DNA of 64,000 nucleotides from Acanthochlamys bracteata (lineage: Eukaryota > Streptophyta > Magnoliopsida > Pandanales > Velloziaceae): NCBI GenBank assembly GCA_019914995.1, contig CM034144.1, positions 816,001 through 880,000 on the forward strand, in the 5' to 3' direction. The position numbers were made by a program, and so were the translations under genes. Shown piece by piece: positions 25,007 through 36,999 of the stretch (position 1 is its first letter; each line of letters starts with the position of its first letter). The notes under the pieces were generated by a model. That model was not told the origin of the DNA, ran no database searches, and saw only the letters and a list, made by a program, of their open reading frames with translations.

Positions 25007-25552
25007 AGTAGTGGCAATTCGGATATATGGATCGATTTTGGATCGACTTATATAATAACCGAATTAAAATTGTTTAAATCTAACTCAACCAATTTATTTA
25101 TATGGATCAAATTTATCAATCCAATTCAACATATTTATAATCAGATCAAATTCGAATCGACCAACTTAATAAATAAAATTATTCAAATAAAAATTATAAA
25201 TATTAGTTCTAACAATAATATATAAAAATTATTAAATATGATATTTTAAAAAAATTATTCATTTTGATAAAATTTATAAAATTAAATAAAAATTAGTTAA
25301 ATTAGAATAAGTTAAAAAATATATACAAATTAAGTTTTGCTATTATTTTCTAATTATTAAATAATATATAATATATAAATAGTTAAACAAATTAAACAAA
25401 TCAATCTTAGGTCAATCCGAATTCGATCCGAACTTATTTAAATTTTTAAGTTAATTTTGAGTCAGATCGAAATTAATCCGAACGCGTTTAAGATTTGATA
25501 TGAACTTTTTTTTTGGGATAGATTTTAGATCGGATTGAAAATTACCACTACT
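25007..25552. mobile_element. MITE-like element, family B copy 1 (546 bp)
   Basis: The left end AGTAGTGGCAATTCGGAT and the complement of the right end AGTAGTGGTAATTTTCAATC are imperfect terminal inverted repeats. GGATCGA/AATCCGA words mark both flanks of an AT-rich core. A second copy in the same orientation lies at 62574-63119, with the same order of words over the same length. No protein is encoded, and I could not find a convincing target-site duplication. Ends of this type are common in plant hAT-like elements, but the superfamily is inferred. Confidence 0.65.
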
Positions 25553-25950
25553 TTTATATAGACTTGTGCAAATATTTATGAAATATTTCTCTACATGTTT
25601 CCAAAATAATTATGGAATTATTATGTAAATTTTATTTTCTTTCTGAATGCATATTTAGAGAGCGTTTTGTAATATATTTTCGTATTATTTTTACTTAAGA
25701 AATTTTTTATAATTTAAAATTTTAGTCATGTTAAAAATAAATTTTAAAGGTTAGAAATACAGATAGCTTACGAATCGTAAGATTACAAATACATAATTTG
25801 TTTTATTTTAATTTTAAATAATCAAATAATTTTGTTAATAAATTTTGTTTTTAAAGAATTATTTTAAGAAGTTTTAGACCAAATGTATCCAACTTGGCTA
25901 CTGGTCAATTCCAACCAAAATAAGGGCAATATAGTCAATTCGACACCAAA
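25553..25950. other. AT-rich gap
   Basis: No feature recognised; it is a plain AT-rich spacer. Confidence 0.5.
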
Positions 25951-26880
25951 CATTCTAACGTGAGACATGTGACTGACACGTTACAGTCACCTTTTATGGC
26001 GCTTTCAGGCCACCACGCGCTCCTTCTCGGATAAGTTCCAGTTGGCTTGGGACCCACAACCGAGATATGCCCCCACGCCTCTTAAATCCCATCTAACCTT
26101 ACACGTTTTGATTAGCTTCTTCGTGGATAAATCTAGAACGTCCATAAGAGCGGTGAGCCGACCGTTCACACTCTCTAGCACGTGCTTTACCCGCGCCTCA
26201 GCTCCATTGTCTTCAATAGAAAGTAAGATAACGGGTAACGAGTAAAAATCATACTCGACCCAGTTTCAAATTTAGCATTTACCGCAAAAAATTTTACTTT
26301 TAAATATATTTTTTTTATATAAAAGCATATGTAGTAGTTTCAAGTAAGAAATAGGTATACTATTTTTGGGGATATACAGTTTTTAAGGTGGAGAATAAAA
26401 GTTATAGGGTAAACATCCGACCCGTTAATATAACCCCGATCCATTAAAACGCACACCTCGCGTGCTTGGGTAACGCCAACTATTCGACGTGCCCCCTTCA
26501 CGAACTACCCACATACTAAATCACCTAAACCATATACAACACAGAACACTAAAATTAACCAATTAAAAACAAAACATTAAATCTTTCTGTTACGTGGCAA
26601 ACTTTGAAGAAGATAATTAGAATTTGATGTTTAATTCTGCACAGCTGCTTTTCGCACCGACTAATGAGCTCTGCCTGTTTGACCGCGTCGGTCCAGTGAC
26701 CGTTATCCATAAATTTTTGGACGCGCAGAAAAGATGGAGCCCACTTTATCCAGGTGTGGCACATTTTAAGAGCAGTTATTATGTCTCGCGAGAACATTTT
26801 ACCGCCTAACAAGAGTGTGTGTGCGTATGTGTGGGGTTTATCCGGTAGTAGCTTCTAGAACGTTGTAAACTTTAGATTTT
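25951..26880. other. Two GC-richer islands without a recognised gene
   Basis: At about 25951-26250 and 26600-26880 the base composition rises clearly above the AT-rich surroundings. Both islands contain the same word TCTAGAACGT (26131-26140 and 26855-26864); the second overlaps a perfect heat-shock-element half-site pair, TTCTAGAA, at 26853-26860. A G-box CACGTG lies at 26179-26184. Open frames (26042-26245 plus, 26555-26812 minus, 26624-26809 plus) have no recognisable domain. They could be distal promoter elements, a non-coding transcript, or a decayed gene. Confidence 0.35.
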
Positions 26881-27659
26881 AAGTCAAAAAATATGCTTGG
26901 ATATTATTTGGCTTTCTCTTAGTTGGGGCCACGAAATATATGCTGGGATTTTTTGTTGGATTTTATTTATAATTTTCTTTTCTAAAGGATAGGCAATGAA
27001 AAATTGTATAAGGTTGTCTAGCACTAACCTATAGGCCCCAACAAAATAGGTAATAACATAATCAGCATGTTTAGTGGAATTGTTAAAAAAAATTAAAATT
27101 GTATACTATTGGATAAATTTCAATTCAATATGGATCTAAAAGCTACAAATAAAACTCAAAAGAAATAATTCTTTTTTTTTAAACTTAAAATCTAAATTTT
27201 ATTCAGAATTCTCAATTAAGAAACAGAATATAAACTAATTGGTAGGAAGGATAAAGCTGTCAGAGATTATCATCATTGTTATGTTTTAGTGATTTTTAAT
27301 TAAGTTTTCAGTAAACAAATTATAAAGTATTTTATGGATTACATAGTTTGGCAAACATAGATTGGGTCGTACAAAGAAAGCTAATCACAACCTTAAGGTA
27401 TTTAAAGATTAGTGTTTTTGGATAAGTTAAAAGATTAGGCACTTTTTCTTGCTTTGATGTTGTTGGATTTGAAGATGCAATGGGCAACCAATAAAATTAA
27501 CCGAAGATAAGATTGACATGATAGTTAAAAATCTTTTATTAACCTAATTTAATTTAATTAGTTAATTAGTATGCTTTTTGTGCAAGTTTTCTTTCATGCA
27601 TCTTCAATCACTTTCTATTATTATGTAATTAATTAAAAGATATAGATACTTTATTCTTT

Positions 27660-27896
27660 TATACGCGTTTTTCATAAGCAATTTTTTAAATTTCTATTAT
27701 ATATTTTTTTAATATATATTTTATAAATATTTGAAATTTTTATTTAAAAAATTTAAAAAAATTCTGCATATTGAAATCTTTTTATTATATATTTTTATTA
27801 TTTTTTAAAAATAAAAAATATTTTTTTAAAAAAAAATTTTTTTATTTTAAAAAAAATCTATTTTATAAATACTCCTATACGCCCTCATAGCCATTC
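27660..27896. repeat. AT-rich short interspersed element (family C copy)
   Basis: Left end GCGTTTTTCATAAGCAATTT and right end AAATACTCCTATACGCCC enclose runs of A and T. The ends are inverted relative to each other and resemble those of the other family C copies (GTTT..AGTGCTTAT). Boundaries are approximate. Confidence 0.45.
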
Positions 27897-28221
27897 GATC
27901 AGACGATAGAACGATTATTACTCAAACAAACGATAATATATAACTGCAAAAGATAAATATATTATATTTCTTTAAAATAAAACATGAATTATAATCGTCG
28001 ATCACTTATCAAATGAATAAATTAAAATATTCATAAACAAATTGTGTATGTTCCTTACAATTAATTGATAAACTTATTTTTTTATTTTTAGTTATACTTT
28101 ATCGGCTTGTTTCTAAAATTTTTAGTCTTTTTTATTGTGTGAGGTGAGATGACAACTAATAACAGTTTTGTAAGTACTTTAGCCATTAAGCAGAAAATAA
28201 CAAATCAGCTATTTTTTAAGT

Positions 28222-28500
28222 ACGTGTTTTAAATATTTATAATTAAATTTTAGCGTAAGCAAAAACTATAAGATGAAAGTTCTTAAAAAATAGACTAGAA
28301 ATGAAATTCAATTTTTATATTTTAATTATTTTTGAAAATAAATTAAAAATAAAATTGTATTAAAAAATATATAAATAAAAAAGTTAAAATTAAAATTCTG
28401 TATATAAAATTAAAAATTTTAATTTTTTATATAAATTTTTTAAAATTCTAATTTTGATAAGAAAAATTAAAATTTTAGACGATTGAAACGCGATCTAACG
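28222..28500. repeat. AT-rich repeat (family D copy)
   Basis: It shares with 46905-47160, in the same order, the words GTTTTAAATATT, AAGTTCAAT-type, TATTTTAAT, ATTAAAAAT.AAAAT and ATATATAAATAAAAAAGTTAAAATTAAAATT-type blocks. Boundaries are approximate. Confidence 0.4.
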
Positions 28501-29589
28501 TAAAAAGAAAAGACACAATCATATTATCCTCCATTTGGGGGAAAGAATAGTGGAGATGAAAACTTTGATTGAGGACAAAGTCTATACATATGTTAATAGT
28601 ACAAAGCTAGCAAGCATTGGTTTATTAGAGAGTGAACAAATTATGAAGAGGGCAAACAAATCAATGAATGCATACATATCATTATCATACATATGAAGGT
28701 CCACAAAACTATATAAATAATCATAGTCATAGTTTTCAAATATGAAACCAATTGATTCATACCACAATATTTGAATGAGGATTCTTGCCTTCAAATTTTA
28801 ACATCTTCCTTGATTTTGAAATGGCAACAATCATATTATCTTCTCCCTTTAAATTTTCTTTTCTACTTATTTTTCTGGTTGTTTTAGCTCCAAACCTAAT
28901 GCGTTTAAGTTTGCTCTTAACGATGATTAGCTGTTTTTTCTTTTAAATGAATATATATATCCAAGTTGTTGTGATGCAACTCAACGGCACAACTAATTTT
29001 GACTAAGAAAATGTTTGCAAGTATTTTTAAAAATAATATCTATGAGAAAAATAATATTAAAAATTTTTTTCAAAATAAATTCTTTTATTTAAAAATAATA
29101 AAATAAGATATTACAACTTATTTTTTTATTTTTAAAATTTAAATTTTTTTATAAATACTATAGAATAATTATTAGAAATCGTAAAATTAAAAATAGTAGA
29201 AAAATAAATTATGTACTTAATCTGATAGTGCAAATTTAGCGGTCTAATGAAAAGATAAGAGTTTACTAGTCCATATTGGAAAAGTTTTGGACATGATTTG
29301 TGGTTGAAGATCCCACACAGGTCCAACAAATTGCTGCAAGCAAGTGAACTCTTACCAAAATAAAGCAAGTTAAATAAACATCTACGATTCTATTATGTCA
29401 TTCAAAAATATGAAAATTTTTTTATTGGTTTTATGTAATAGGAATTGTCAACAATAAGTAACACTCAAACCTAAAACTAAAATAGAGAGAAACAAAATTT
29501 AAGTTTGAAAAAAAAAAAACAAAAACTCAAAATTAAAAAGAACAACAGATTTTGCATACGCATAAAGATCAATGCCTTGAGTAAGTTTC

Positions 29590-30720
29590 CAATTTGTACA
29601 GCGGCCAGCAGACCTGTTCCAAAGGAAAATAACATTGACCATTTCTAACAATAGTGCAACAGAATTCAATGATACGTATGAATATGATAAAAGATCAACT
29701 GTACTACCTTTTGAATGAAAACGATATGCAAAGTTCTTAGAAGACATTCATTGGATAGACGATGAAGATTTAGATAAGATTTCTTCAACTTATCTTCGCT
29801 TGAAAAAATAAGTTTGTCAACTTCACAATAGCAATTGCATATCAGAAAACAAAAAAAACAAAAAAAAAAAACCTATTCAAGAGGTTTAAGACATGCAATC
29901 ACTCCTGAGAATGTTCCGCTACGATTCCTAATACTTTTCAAACTCCTCCAAATTCACTGTTCATTATCAACAAAATTTTCAATACCTTTGCGTGCCGTGC
30001 TGTTCTGCAGTTTTGCTGAAATGTATCCATCCATTCTTTCCATGAAAAAAGTATGAGCTGTATTTCCATTTCATTTTCAAGAAAAGTCCATGAAAGCAAT
30101 ATATATGATCCCAAAGAGTCCAGACATATGCTCCCCACAAATACTAGATTTTTCATAAGAGCTCCACAACTCGACAGGATTACGCATGTTCTGCAATGCA
30201 TCCAACACCAGATCACTCCTGTCAGATATTAAATCCATCAGCCAGAAAAATGTTTGAAATATCAAGCAATTAAGATAAGAAAATGGTAAGCACCAGACGA
30301 CACCAAGGTTCATCCATCCTGGAGCAAATGGTAGATAAGTTTCATATAAAAGTTGGCAAGCACCAGACGACACAAATGTTGAAAAGATCTGCAGCTCAAG
30401 CCTGTCAGAAGGATTGAACACTAAATGCCAGCAGGCAACCAGAGAACAGTTTGGCTCATGAGACATGTTTCCTAGCCTGTTGGCATATACTCATCACATA
30501 CAGCAGATCAAAGGAAACTTCTGGTTGCTAACAGGATGCTTCTAGCAACGGAAACACTAATATATGCACGAATATTAGATGCAAACTTCAAACTATATCA
30601 TTCAGCAAATTACCAAGCTAATTTGTAGATTAGTGAACCAGATAACAACAAACTGAGGGCACAAAGAAGTACGGTTAGTGCCTGTCAATCACAAAAGACC
30701 TACATGAGAGTATTTGACAA
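29590..30720 (-). pseudogene. Unrecognised decayed gene with several coding-like pieces
   Basis: Not recognised. Reading the minus strand, several blocks look like exons: a membrane-span-like piece after an acceptor at about 30680 (ALTVLLCALSLLLSG), a block at 30470-30300 (RLELQIFSTFVSSGACQLLY), one at 30215-30085 (SDLVLDALQNMRNPVELW), one at 30030-29880 (ERMDGYISAKLQN, then NEQ, then an in-frame TGA, then IWRSLKSIRNRSGTF), one at 29835-29708 (EVDKLIFSSEDKLKK) and one at about 29616 after TGGAACAG. The pieces do not join into one open frame, and the TGA at about 29957 interrupts an otherwise continuous frame. It begins less than 100 bases downstream of the VID27 stop on the same strand. It could instead be a live gene whose exon limits I have mis-set. 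Confidence 0.35.
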
Positions 30721-30777
30721 ATAAAAAGAGCACAATATTGAACATAGAAAAGGGTACAAATGGGAGAACATGGAAGG

Positions 30778-33700
30778 TTAGCGCCTGTTGGAGATGCTGA
30801 ATGAGCTAACTTTCAACGGAGTAGCAACCACCAAAGGTGCCTCTGGGGAATCTGTTCCTGCAAACTTCTCATGCATGAAGCGGCTGTCCACAATGGACTC
30901 ATCTTTGAGCACAATCCTGTAGCAGTAGCAGCTTTTCAGGCCTTCCTGATTTCGGTAGCACTCATGGTGGCTGTTCTTCACTTGCTGGAAGTTCCATATA
31001 ATGCTAAACTTTCCAACAGAAGCAACAAGATGTCTCTCCTGCTTGCCATTTTCAGTAACCTAACCAAGTAGAGCAAAGCAAATACCTTGAATACATACTT
31101 CACATAATAAAGGGTAGGTAAATGAAAATAAAATGCACGGACATCTGTTATCGCTCTATCAAAAGAATGTTGTACATACAGCGATAGTGAAAGAAATAGA
31201 CAGAGGAGCGATTACAACTCTGAATGTTGTAATCAACAGGGAATTAAAGATCCTTGTGGGTAACAGTTACAAGTTGCTGAAACATCGTGAAAAACAGTTT
31301 GTAATTCTATATATTTCACACTGATTTCAATTTTCCTGAGAATGTACTCAACTTATGCAACATAGCAAACGGAAATTCTGCAAATTCTAAAGGTTGCCAT
31401 GCGAGGAAATGAAGTATCACAAAGATGACTAAATTGCTAGGTGCACGTAATGTGCAGCACTGGTGGAAACAATGAAGAAGGTGCAGTACCAAACTTCTAG
31501 ATTTGTCCAACTTAAAAAATAAGCTTCATATAGGACAATTTATAACAGTATTGAACATTGAAAATGAAGCAATGCAGAGATAACTAAATCGGTCGGTGCA
31601 AATTCATTACAGCGTTAGCAAAGAAATTTTAGAGAAGAAGGAATATGTCCATTAATATACTTCTAAGTACGTCCATTTCAAAAGATAAGCTTCACATCAG
31701 ATGATTAATTACACTACCAAAGAGATAAATAAGACTCATAAATTGGCGTTGTCAGTTTCGAGCAACCATCATTTTAGAAAGCTTTCGCCATCCCTACATT
31801 TCCTAAGGGACAAATACGGTGTCTTCATAATCATGACTTAAGTCAACTACTTTAGATTAAAAAACATTATGTACAGAGGTTTGGCAGGAATTCCTATCGA
31901 CATAACACATTAACACTGCTAAGAGTACGCACCCATGCGAGCATACTAAATGAGATTTTGTAGCACCAGTAACCATCAGGTGCTTGTTGAAGACCAAGAA
32001 GAATGTATCTCTAAGAATCATAGCAAGCATACATAAATTCATTAAAAGTCTAGTGTTTCCTGATACAGCTCAAGATCATTCAAACTTGACTGACAAAGAA
32101 TCAAGTAGTGGCTGCTTCATATATGACTGACATGGTACTTGCTACAATATCCTCAAGCAAATAGCTGTTTCAAGTTTAATTATTCTAACTATTTGGTTCT
32201 AAAAATTCTCAGCTTTCCGTTCTAAACAACAACATGATACAAGAATGATACAGGATGCATCAAGAAAAAAGGGAGAGCTGATCTAGAGAAGCTGAGACCT
32301 AAGCCACTTCATTTATGAAAAAAGATGAGACCTATAGTTTCATGCTCAACACTAAGATCAGCAAGAGAAAATTGTCAATTTACAACAAAGTTATCATCAT
32401 GCTGGGCAAACAGAAACAAGCAGTCTTCCTGCAATTTCTTGTCTGAATTTGAACCCCTATCCTAAAACCAAGCTCGCACAGGAAATCAAATACATCATTA
32501 TAAAGTCAAAACATAACCACTTACTTCTAAGAAAACCCTGACTCTTTATTATGTATAATACACCATTGTTGGAAGCCCACAGATAAAATCCTGTTAAAAT
32601 ATCCACTAGACCTCCACTTTCTAAGCCAATACTAACAAGCCAGTCTGGAAATTCATCCTATACTATTTACGCTATAAACATAAATTGCATGCACATGAAT
32701 CATTATTTTAAATCTTCTTATCTATATGGTCCTATAGTTTCATGAATTAAGAAAAGTCTAGATAAGGTTAAAACTTAATCAAAAAATGAATGTTTGTGGA
32801 AGAGAACGACAGTTAAGGAAAGTGCATTGCAGAAAAGGAAGCCTAAGTTAAAATCATAAGAGCTCGAATCAATCTTAATGCATTATACAAAAATGTGCTG
32901 AGGAAAGCCCAAAAAGGACGCTTACAAGTTCATCCCAACAATGAATATTAGAGGCAATAACATAAGCACACAGAAATATCTTAAAAGATGGGTTTCCTTG
33001 ACTTCTAATTCCTCCTCGAAATGTCCTAAAATGCTCTGTATCTATTTTTTCCAAGTGGTGTATTCTATGGAATCAAACTGCATAGAGGTTTTATAATATT
33101 ATATTGTATGATGTTACTGCGACATGCCATTCTCCAGTTTTACAAACATTGGCTCCATTGTCAGATGCAGCATACACATTAAGCAATTTATACACAACAT
33201 TAGAATCAAAATGCTTACCCATGAGAACTGCCCTCCATGAAACTTGCTGTTCACTCCAGCCAGATGAGAATCAAGTGGAGTAAGCTTCAACAGCCTTGGT
33301 GCTGCAATTCTGTTGCCCATACGCCCACTGAAGCCTGTCTTCTCCTTTCCATCCTTGTCCTTGAAAATGGTGCATATAAGGATCAAGTATGTATTAGTTG
33401 TCCCCAATATCCACTTCCCATCATAAGTCACATCTACATGAGTAACTGGAGACCCTAGACCTGGGAAAGCAGTCTTCGCCATCCTCATTGAACTCTTAGA
33501 GTACAACCTTATCTTCCCATCGAGTGATCCCACAACAATTGAGCCATCACCAGTAGTAGCAAAGCACTGGAAGTTAGTCCCCCTAGAAAACTGGTGCCCT
33601 TGAGTCCAGTGCAACACCGGTGAGTCCACAGAATCAGCAAGATTCTGCACAATTCCCCTCCGATCCCTCATGTCCCACCGGCACAACCGGTTGTCATCCA

Positions 33701-34832
33701 ATCCCAAAAACGTCGACTCTGAAGCATCCATCTGTGCACCCTTGCTATCATTTGTAATATCTCTCATAGTGATGTCAGCCCCATCCTTCTCGAATTTCCA
33801 CTCAGTGACAACCTTGCCAGTCTCAATATCAAGCTGATGAACTCCAGTAGCATGCGGCTTCCCAGAATTAGCAGGGCTCATTAAAAGCATATTTGTCTCA
33901 GCCCGCATAAGCAATGCCTTCTTAGGTGTTGAAAGCGTGTCCCTGCCCCCAGTGAATTTGACTGCAACGCCCTTCCCATGGACCCCATGGTTGAAATTCC
34001 TCACGACCTGTATTCCAGAATTGCCAACCAAGAAACTGTTATCAAGCGCGCCAAGGGCAAGACTCTGAATTCCACCATTAGCAGCTTCCTCAAACTCCTC
34101 CAACAAATCCTGTCTTCGAGGAATGGCAGATGAAGGTGTCTTTGGAGTAGCAACAAGCGATTTCTCAAAACTGTCCTCTGCATCTTCCCATATAGAATCA
34201 TCAGCAGAATCTGGGCGAGCCCATGCAGCAAAATCCTTACCAAAAATCTTATCCCTGTTCTCTTCATTTGCAGCCAACCCATAAGTGTTCTCAAAGAGGC
34301 AAGCCTGAAACCTTTCCCAGAACAACCTGTACTGTTCTGCAGTTGAAAATTTAAGTGCCCAAACTCCATCAGCGACAAAATCAACCCGATGCTGCGCTGG
34401 GAAAGGCTTCAGCTGCAGACCTGTACCCACGCGTGCCCTAACCTTCTCCCCAACCTTGATGTACCACTCCGAATCGCTCGATTCGGACTCAGAATCGGAA
34501 TGTTCGCCCTTAGACTGTTTAACAAACGAAAACGGCGCGAATTTATCAGAGATAATCCAGCGAGCGGAAGGCGCGTTACCACCGACATGAAGGTAAAGCT
34601 TCGCAGTTGGGGAATTAGGGTTAGGATTTGTGGAAGAAGAAGAAGAGTACTTGATTTTGAGCGATTGAAGCTTCGATTCGACATCGTCAAGGGAAGAGAT
34701 TGATTTAAATGGCGGAGATTTGGAGGCAGAGGAGTAATTGGAGGGCGGAGACTGGTCGGGATGGTCCTGATCTTCGGAATCTTCGTCGGAGTCGGAGAGC
34801 TCGAGACCTTCACGGCTCTGTGATCCACCCAT
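30778..34832 (-). CDS. CYPRO4: VID27/CYPRO4 family protein (vacuolar import and degradation 27-like)
   Basis: Plant homologue of yeast Vid27, a protein with a beta-propeller-like C-terminal domain; its biochemical role in plants is not established. Two exons, 34832-33219 and 31059-30778, join at Trp-Val (FSW then [10 protein letters not shown]) to give 631 aa, the usual plant length. The N-terminus MGGSQS fits an N-myristoylation signal (Gly2, Ser6), followed by an acidic Ser-rich region, a pleckstrin-like middle ([14 protein letters not shown]), and WD-like repeats with [16 protein letters not shown] and [17 protein letters not shown]. The C-terminus [15 protein letters not shown] to SISNRR is typical. 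The intron of 2,159 bp is long compared with others in the window and contains an old imperfect duplication (see findings). Family sure; function open. Confidence 0.95.
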
Positions 34833-35087
34833 GAACAGAATCGATCAGCCAAACAAAAAATCAACGATTGATTGCTTCTATTTCTTGAGGAAAATTTTTT
34901 GAGAAATGGAGAAAATTTGTTAGGAGAAAAAGAGTAGCGAAGGAACTTTGAGATTTGAAACCAGTAACGGAACTATTGTGGGTTGATTAGATCAGAGACT
35001 AGGTGAAGTTTTATTTATTTGCAGGTTACGACCAGAAGATCGATGCTATTGAAATGTAGCTTTCTGAAACCTAGGTTTATGATTTAT

Positions 35088-35355
35088 AGCATGTTTCGGG
35101 TGAAATATAGAAAGTAAAATTTTTTTAAAAATAAAATAAAAATGAAGTTTGATATTTGTGTTTCAATAAATTTTAGAAGTGTGTTAAAAATTGAAAAATA
35201 TAGTTGTATTGGAAAGTATGCAAATTAAAAAATTGGAATCTGAACTTTCGCATGTGAAAGTAGAGTTCTGAGTTTTTTGTGTAATTGAAACATATGAACT
35301 GTTCGGAACTCAAAATCTGGTAGGAGAAAGTGAAGTTACGGGCGTTTGAAATACG
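35088..35355. repeat. Diverged AT-rich repeat (family D copy)
   Basis: It shares block order with 46905-47160, including the word TTTTTTGTGTAATTGAAA followed by CATATGAAC/TATATAAAT-type sequence. More diverged and less AT-rich than the other copies. Confidence 0.4.
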
Positions 35356-35837
35356 CCATCAGTTTCATCTAAAGCCTCTTTTTTTTTTCAGATTTAATTT
35401 TGGCACACTTTACGTATTTTATTTGCAACTCCAACCTTCATTTCTATTTTTATACTGAACTATTTTTTCATTAAAACTCTATTTCACGTGTTTAAGTGAA
35501 TATTTCAAGCTCTACTTTTATCGAATTCTATTTTTTATCAGACTCTTAATTTTGTGAAACTTATTTTTCGCAACTCACTTTCAAATTCTAATACTACAGT
35601 AAAATATTGAGTCAGGTGCCTCTTTAGTTATTCAGTGCAAATATACTTCAAAATAATATCTTACATGTTTCATATAATACATAATAAAAGATAGTCTATA
35701 TACCAAAATTCATGTTATTGAGTTGTATTACAGATGATGAAAATGTTTGAAGTGCTCTCATAGAGGAGCATATTATCTGACACGTTTTGATTTTAAATTT
35801 GAGGTTAGATTTCCATGATAGAAATAAGAAGTATTAA

Positions 35838-36096
35838 AGGGACGTTTAAGAGTGCTTATAATAAAAAAAAATTTGAGTCAAAGATATTTTTAACAAATTC
35901 AAAAAAAAAAAGCTCAATATTTTTTATCTAAAACATAATAATAATTTATACATATAATGATTGTGTCATATAAATTTTCTTTATTTTTAAATTTTTAAAA
36001 AATATATAAAATATGGTAGAAAATTTATTAAAATATATAAATATTTTTTTGAAATGAAAGGCACTTCCATAAGCTAAGCCAACGTTCTCTAAATAC
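35838..36096. repeat. AT-rich short interspersed element (family C copy)
   Basis: Left end GACGTTTAAGAGTGCTTATAA; the right end read on the other strand is AACGTTGGCTTAGCTTATGG, giving imperfect inverted ends around an A/T core, as in the other copies. Confidence 0.45.
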
Positions 36097-36369
36097 AAAT
36101 GACTTTTGCTATGTTATTTGTAGTGTGGGAAGAAATTCCAGGTGCTTTGTTCTCTTCATATTGCCATTATGCTGTAGAATCATTAGTATTGTAAAAATAA
36201 AATTCAGTAATATATGAACTTCATGAAAGTAAAATTTGGTTTGATAATTAAAACACGTAAAGTAAATTTTAAAATTAAATTTTAATAAAAATAGAGCTTA
36301 ATATAAAAGTAAAGTTTTGAAATAATAATTGAAACAAATAAAATAGTCTAACTAATTGTAAAGAGAAAG

Positions 36370-36976
36370 GATAGGTTTAAAACTCGGGCCGGATAAAAAA
36401 TCGGCGATCCGGCACCGATTCCGGGCCGAGTTAATATAAAATCGGATCGATCCGGTCGGATCCTGGGTCAACTCGGTAACCCGGTTGAACGGGTCGACCT
36501 GGTTTTAATATTTAAAATATATATATATATATATATTTGTTTATTTAAAATAAAAAAGTATTTTTATTAGCATTCTAAAATATGCACTTTATCGGGTACT
36601 CTTTCGTTACTAATTTATTTTCTTATTTTTTATATTTTATTAGAAAGTAATAAATAAATAAAATATATAGTGTAGATAATTTATTCTTTATAATGCATAA
36701 AGTATAGAGATTTTACTATACGTTAGATTTTTTGACTATTGTCTTAAGTACTATAGTAATTTTCAAAACATATTCAATATTTCTCGTATATAATTATTTT
36801 TATTTTTTTAATAGTTGTTATAGAAGATACTATATAATACATATAATTATATTTCTATATTAATATTTATTTAATAAATTTGATTTGATCAGTGAGTCGA
36901 TCCGATGACCCGTTCGGTTATCCAGTGATCCGGTAATTTTTTCGGATCATACAGCGGGTTAAATTTTAAAACTATG
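36370..36976. mobile_element. hAT-like non-autonomous element, family A copy 2 (607 bp)
   Basis: Inverted ends: GATAGGTTTAAAACTCGG at the left and, on the other strand from the right, CATAGTTTTAAAATTTAACC. It is flanked by an exact 8-bp direct repeat AGAGAAAG (36362-36369 and 36977-36984), the target-site length of hAT elements. Subterminal CGGATC/GGTCGA clusters and an AT-rich core with an (AT)n run at 36518-36537 match the layout of the copy at 18853-19590. There is no coding capacity, so it would depend on a transposase elsewhere. Confidence 0.75.
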
Positions 36977-36999
36977 AGAGAAAGTGGAGATTTTAAGAT

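Larger units (their letters stand above)
26881..29590. other. Long AT-rich intergenic region
   Basis: No gene is recognised over 2.7 kb. It contains copies of two short repeat families (27660-27896 and 28222-28500) and a family-C-like left end at about 29005. The short minus-strand frames at 28582-28794 and 29132-29368 are low-complexity and look like chance. Confidence 0.5.
34833..36361. other. VID27 promoter side and AT-rich repeats
   Basis: The first 250 bases are the leader/promoter of VID27 (minus strand). Beyond that lie a diverged family D copy (35088-35355), a family C copy (35838-36096) and other AT-rich sequence. No gene is recognised. Confidence 0.45.

Noticed and set aside
29827-29871. 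A-rich tract considered as a retrotransposon poly-A tail
   Set aside because: No element body or target duplication next to it; it lies where an intron polypyrimidine tract on the minus strand would be.
34389-34864. Overlapping frames on both strands over the start of the VID27 gene
   Set aside because: Shadows of VID27 exon 1, whose frame carries the recognisable protein.
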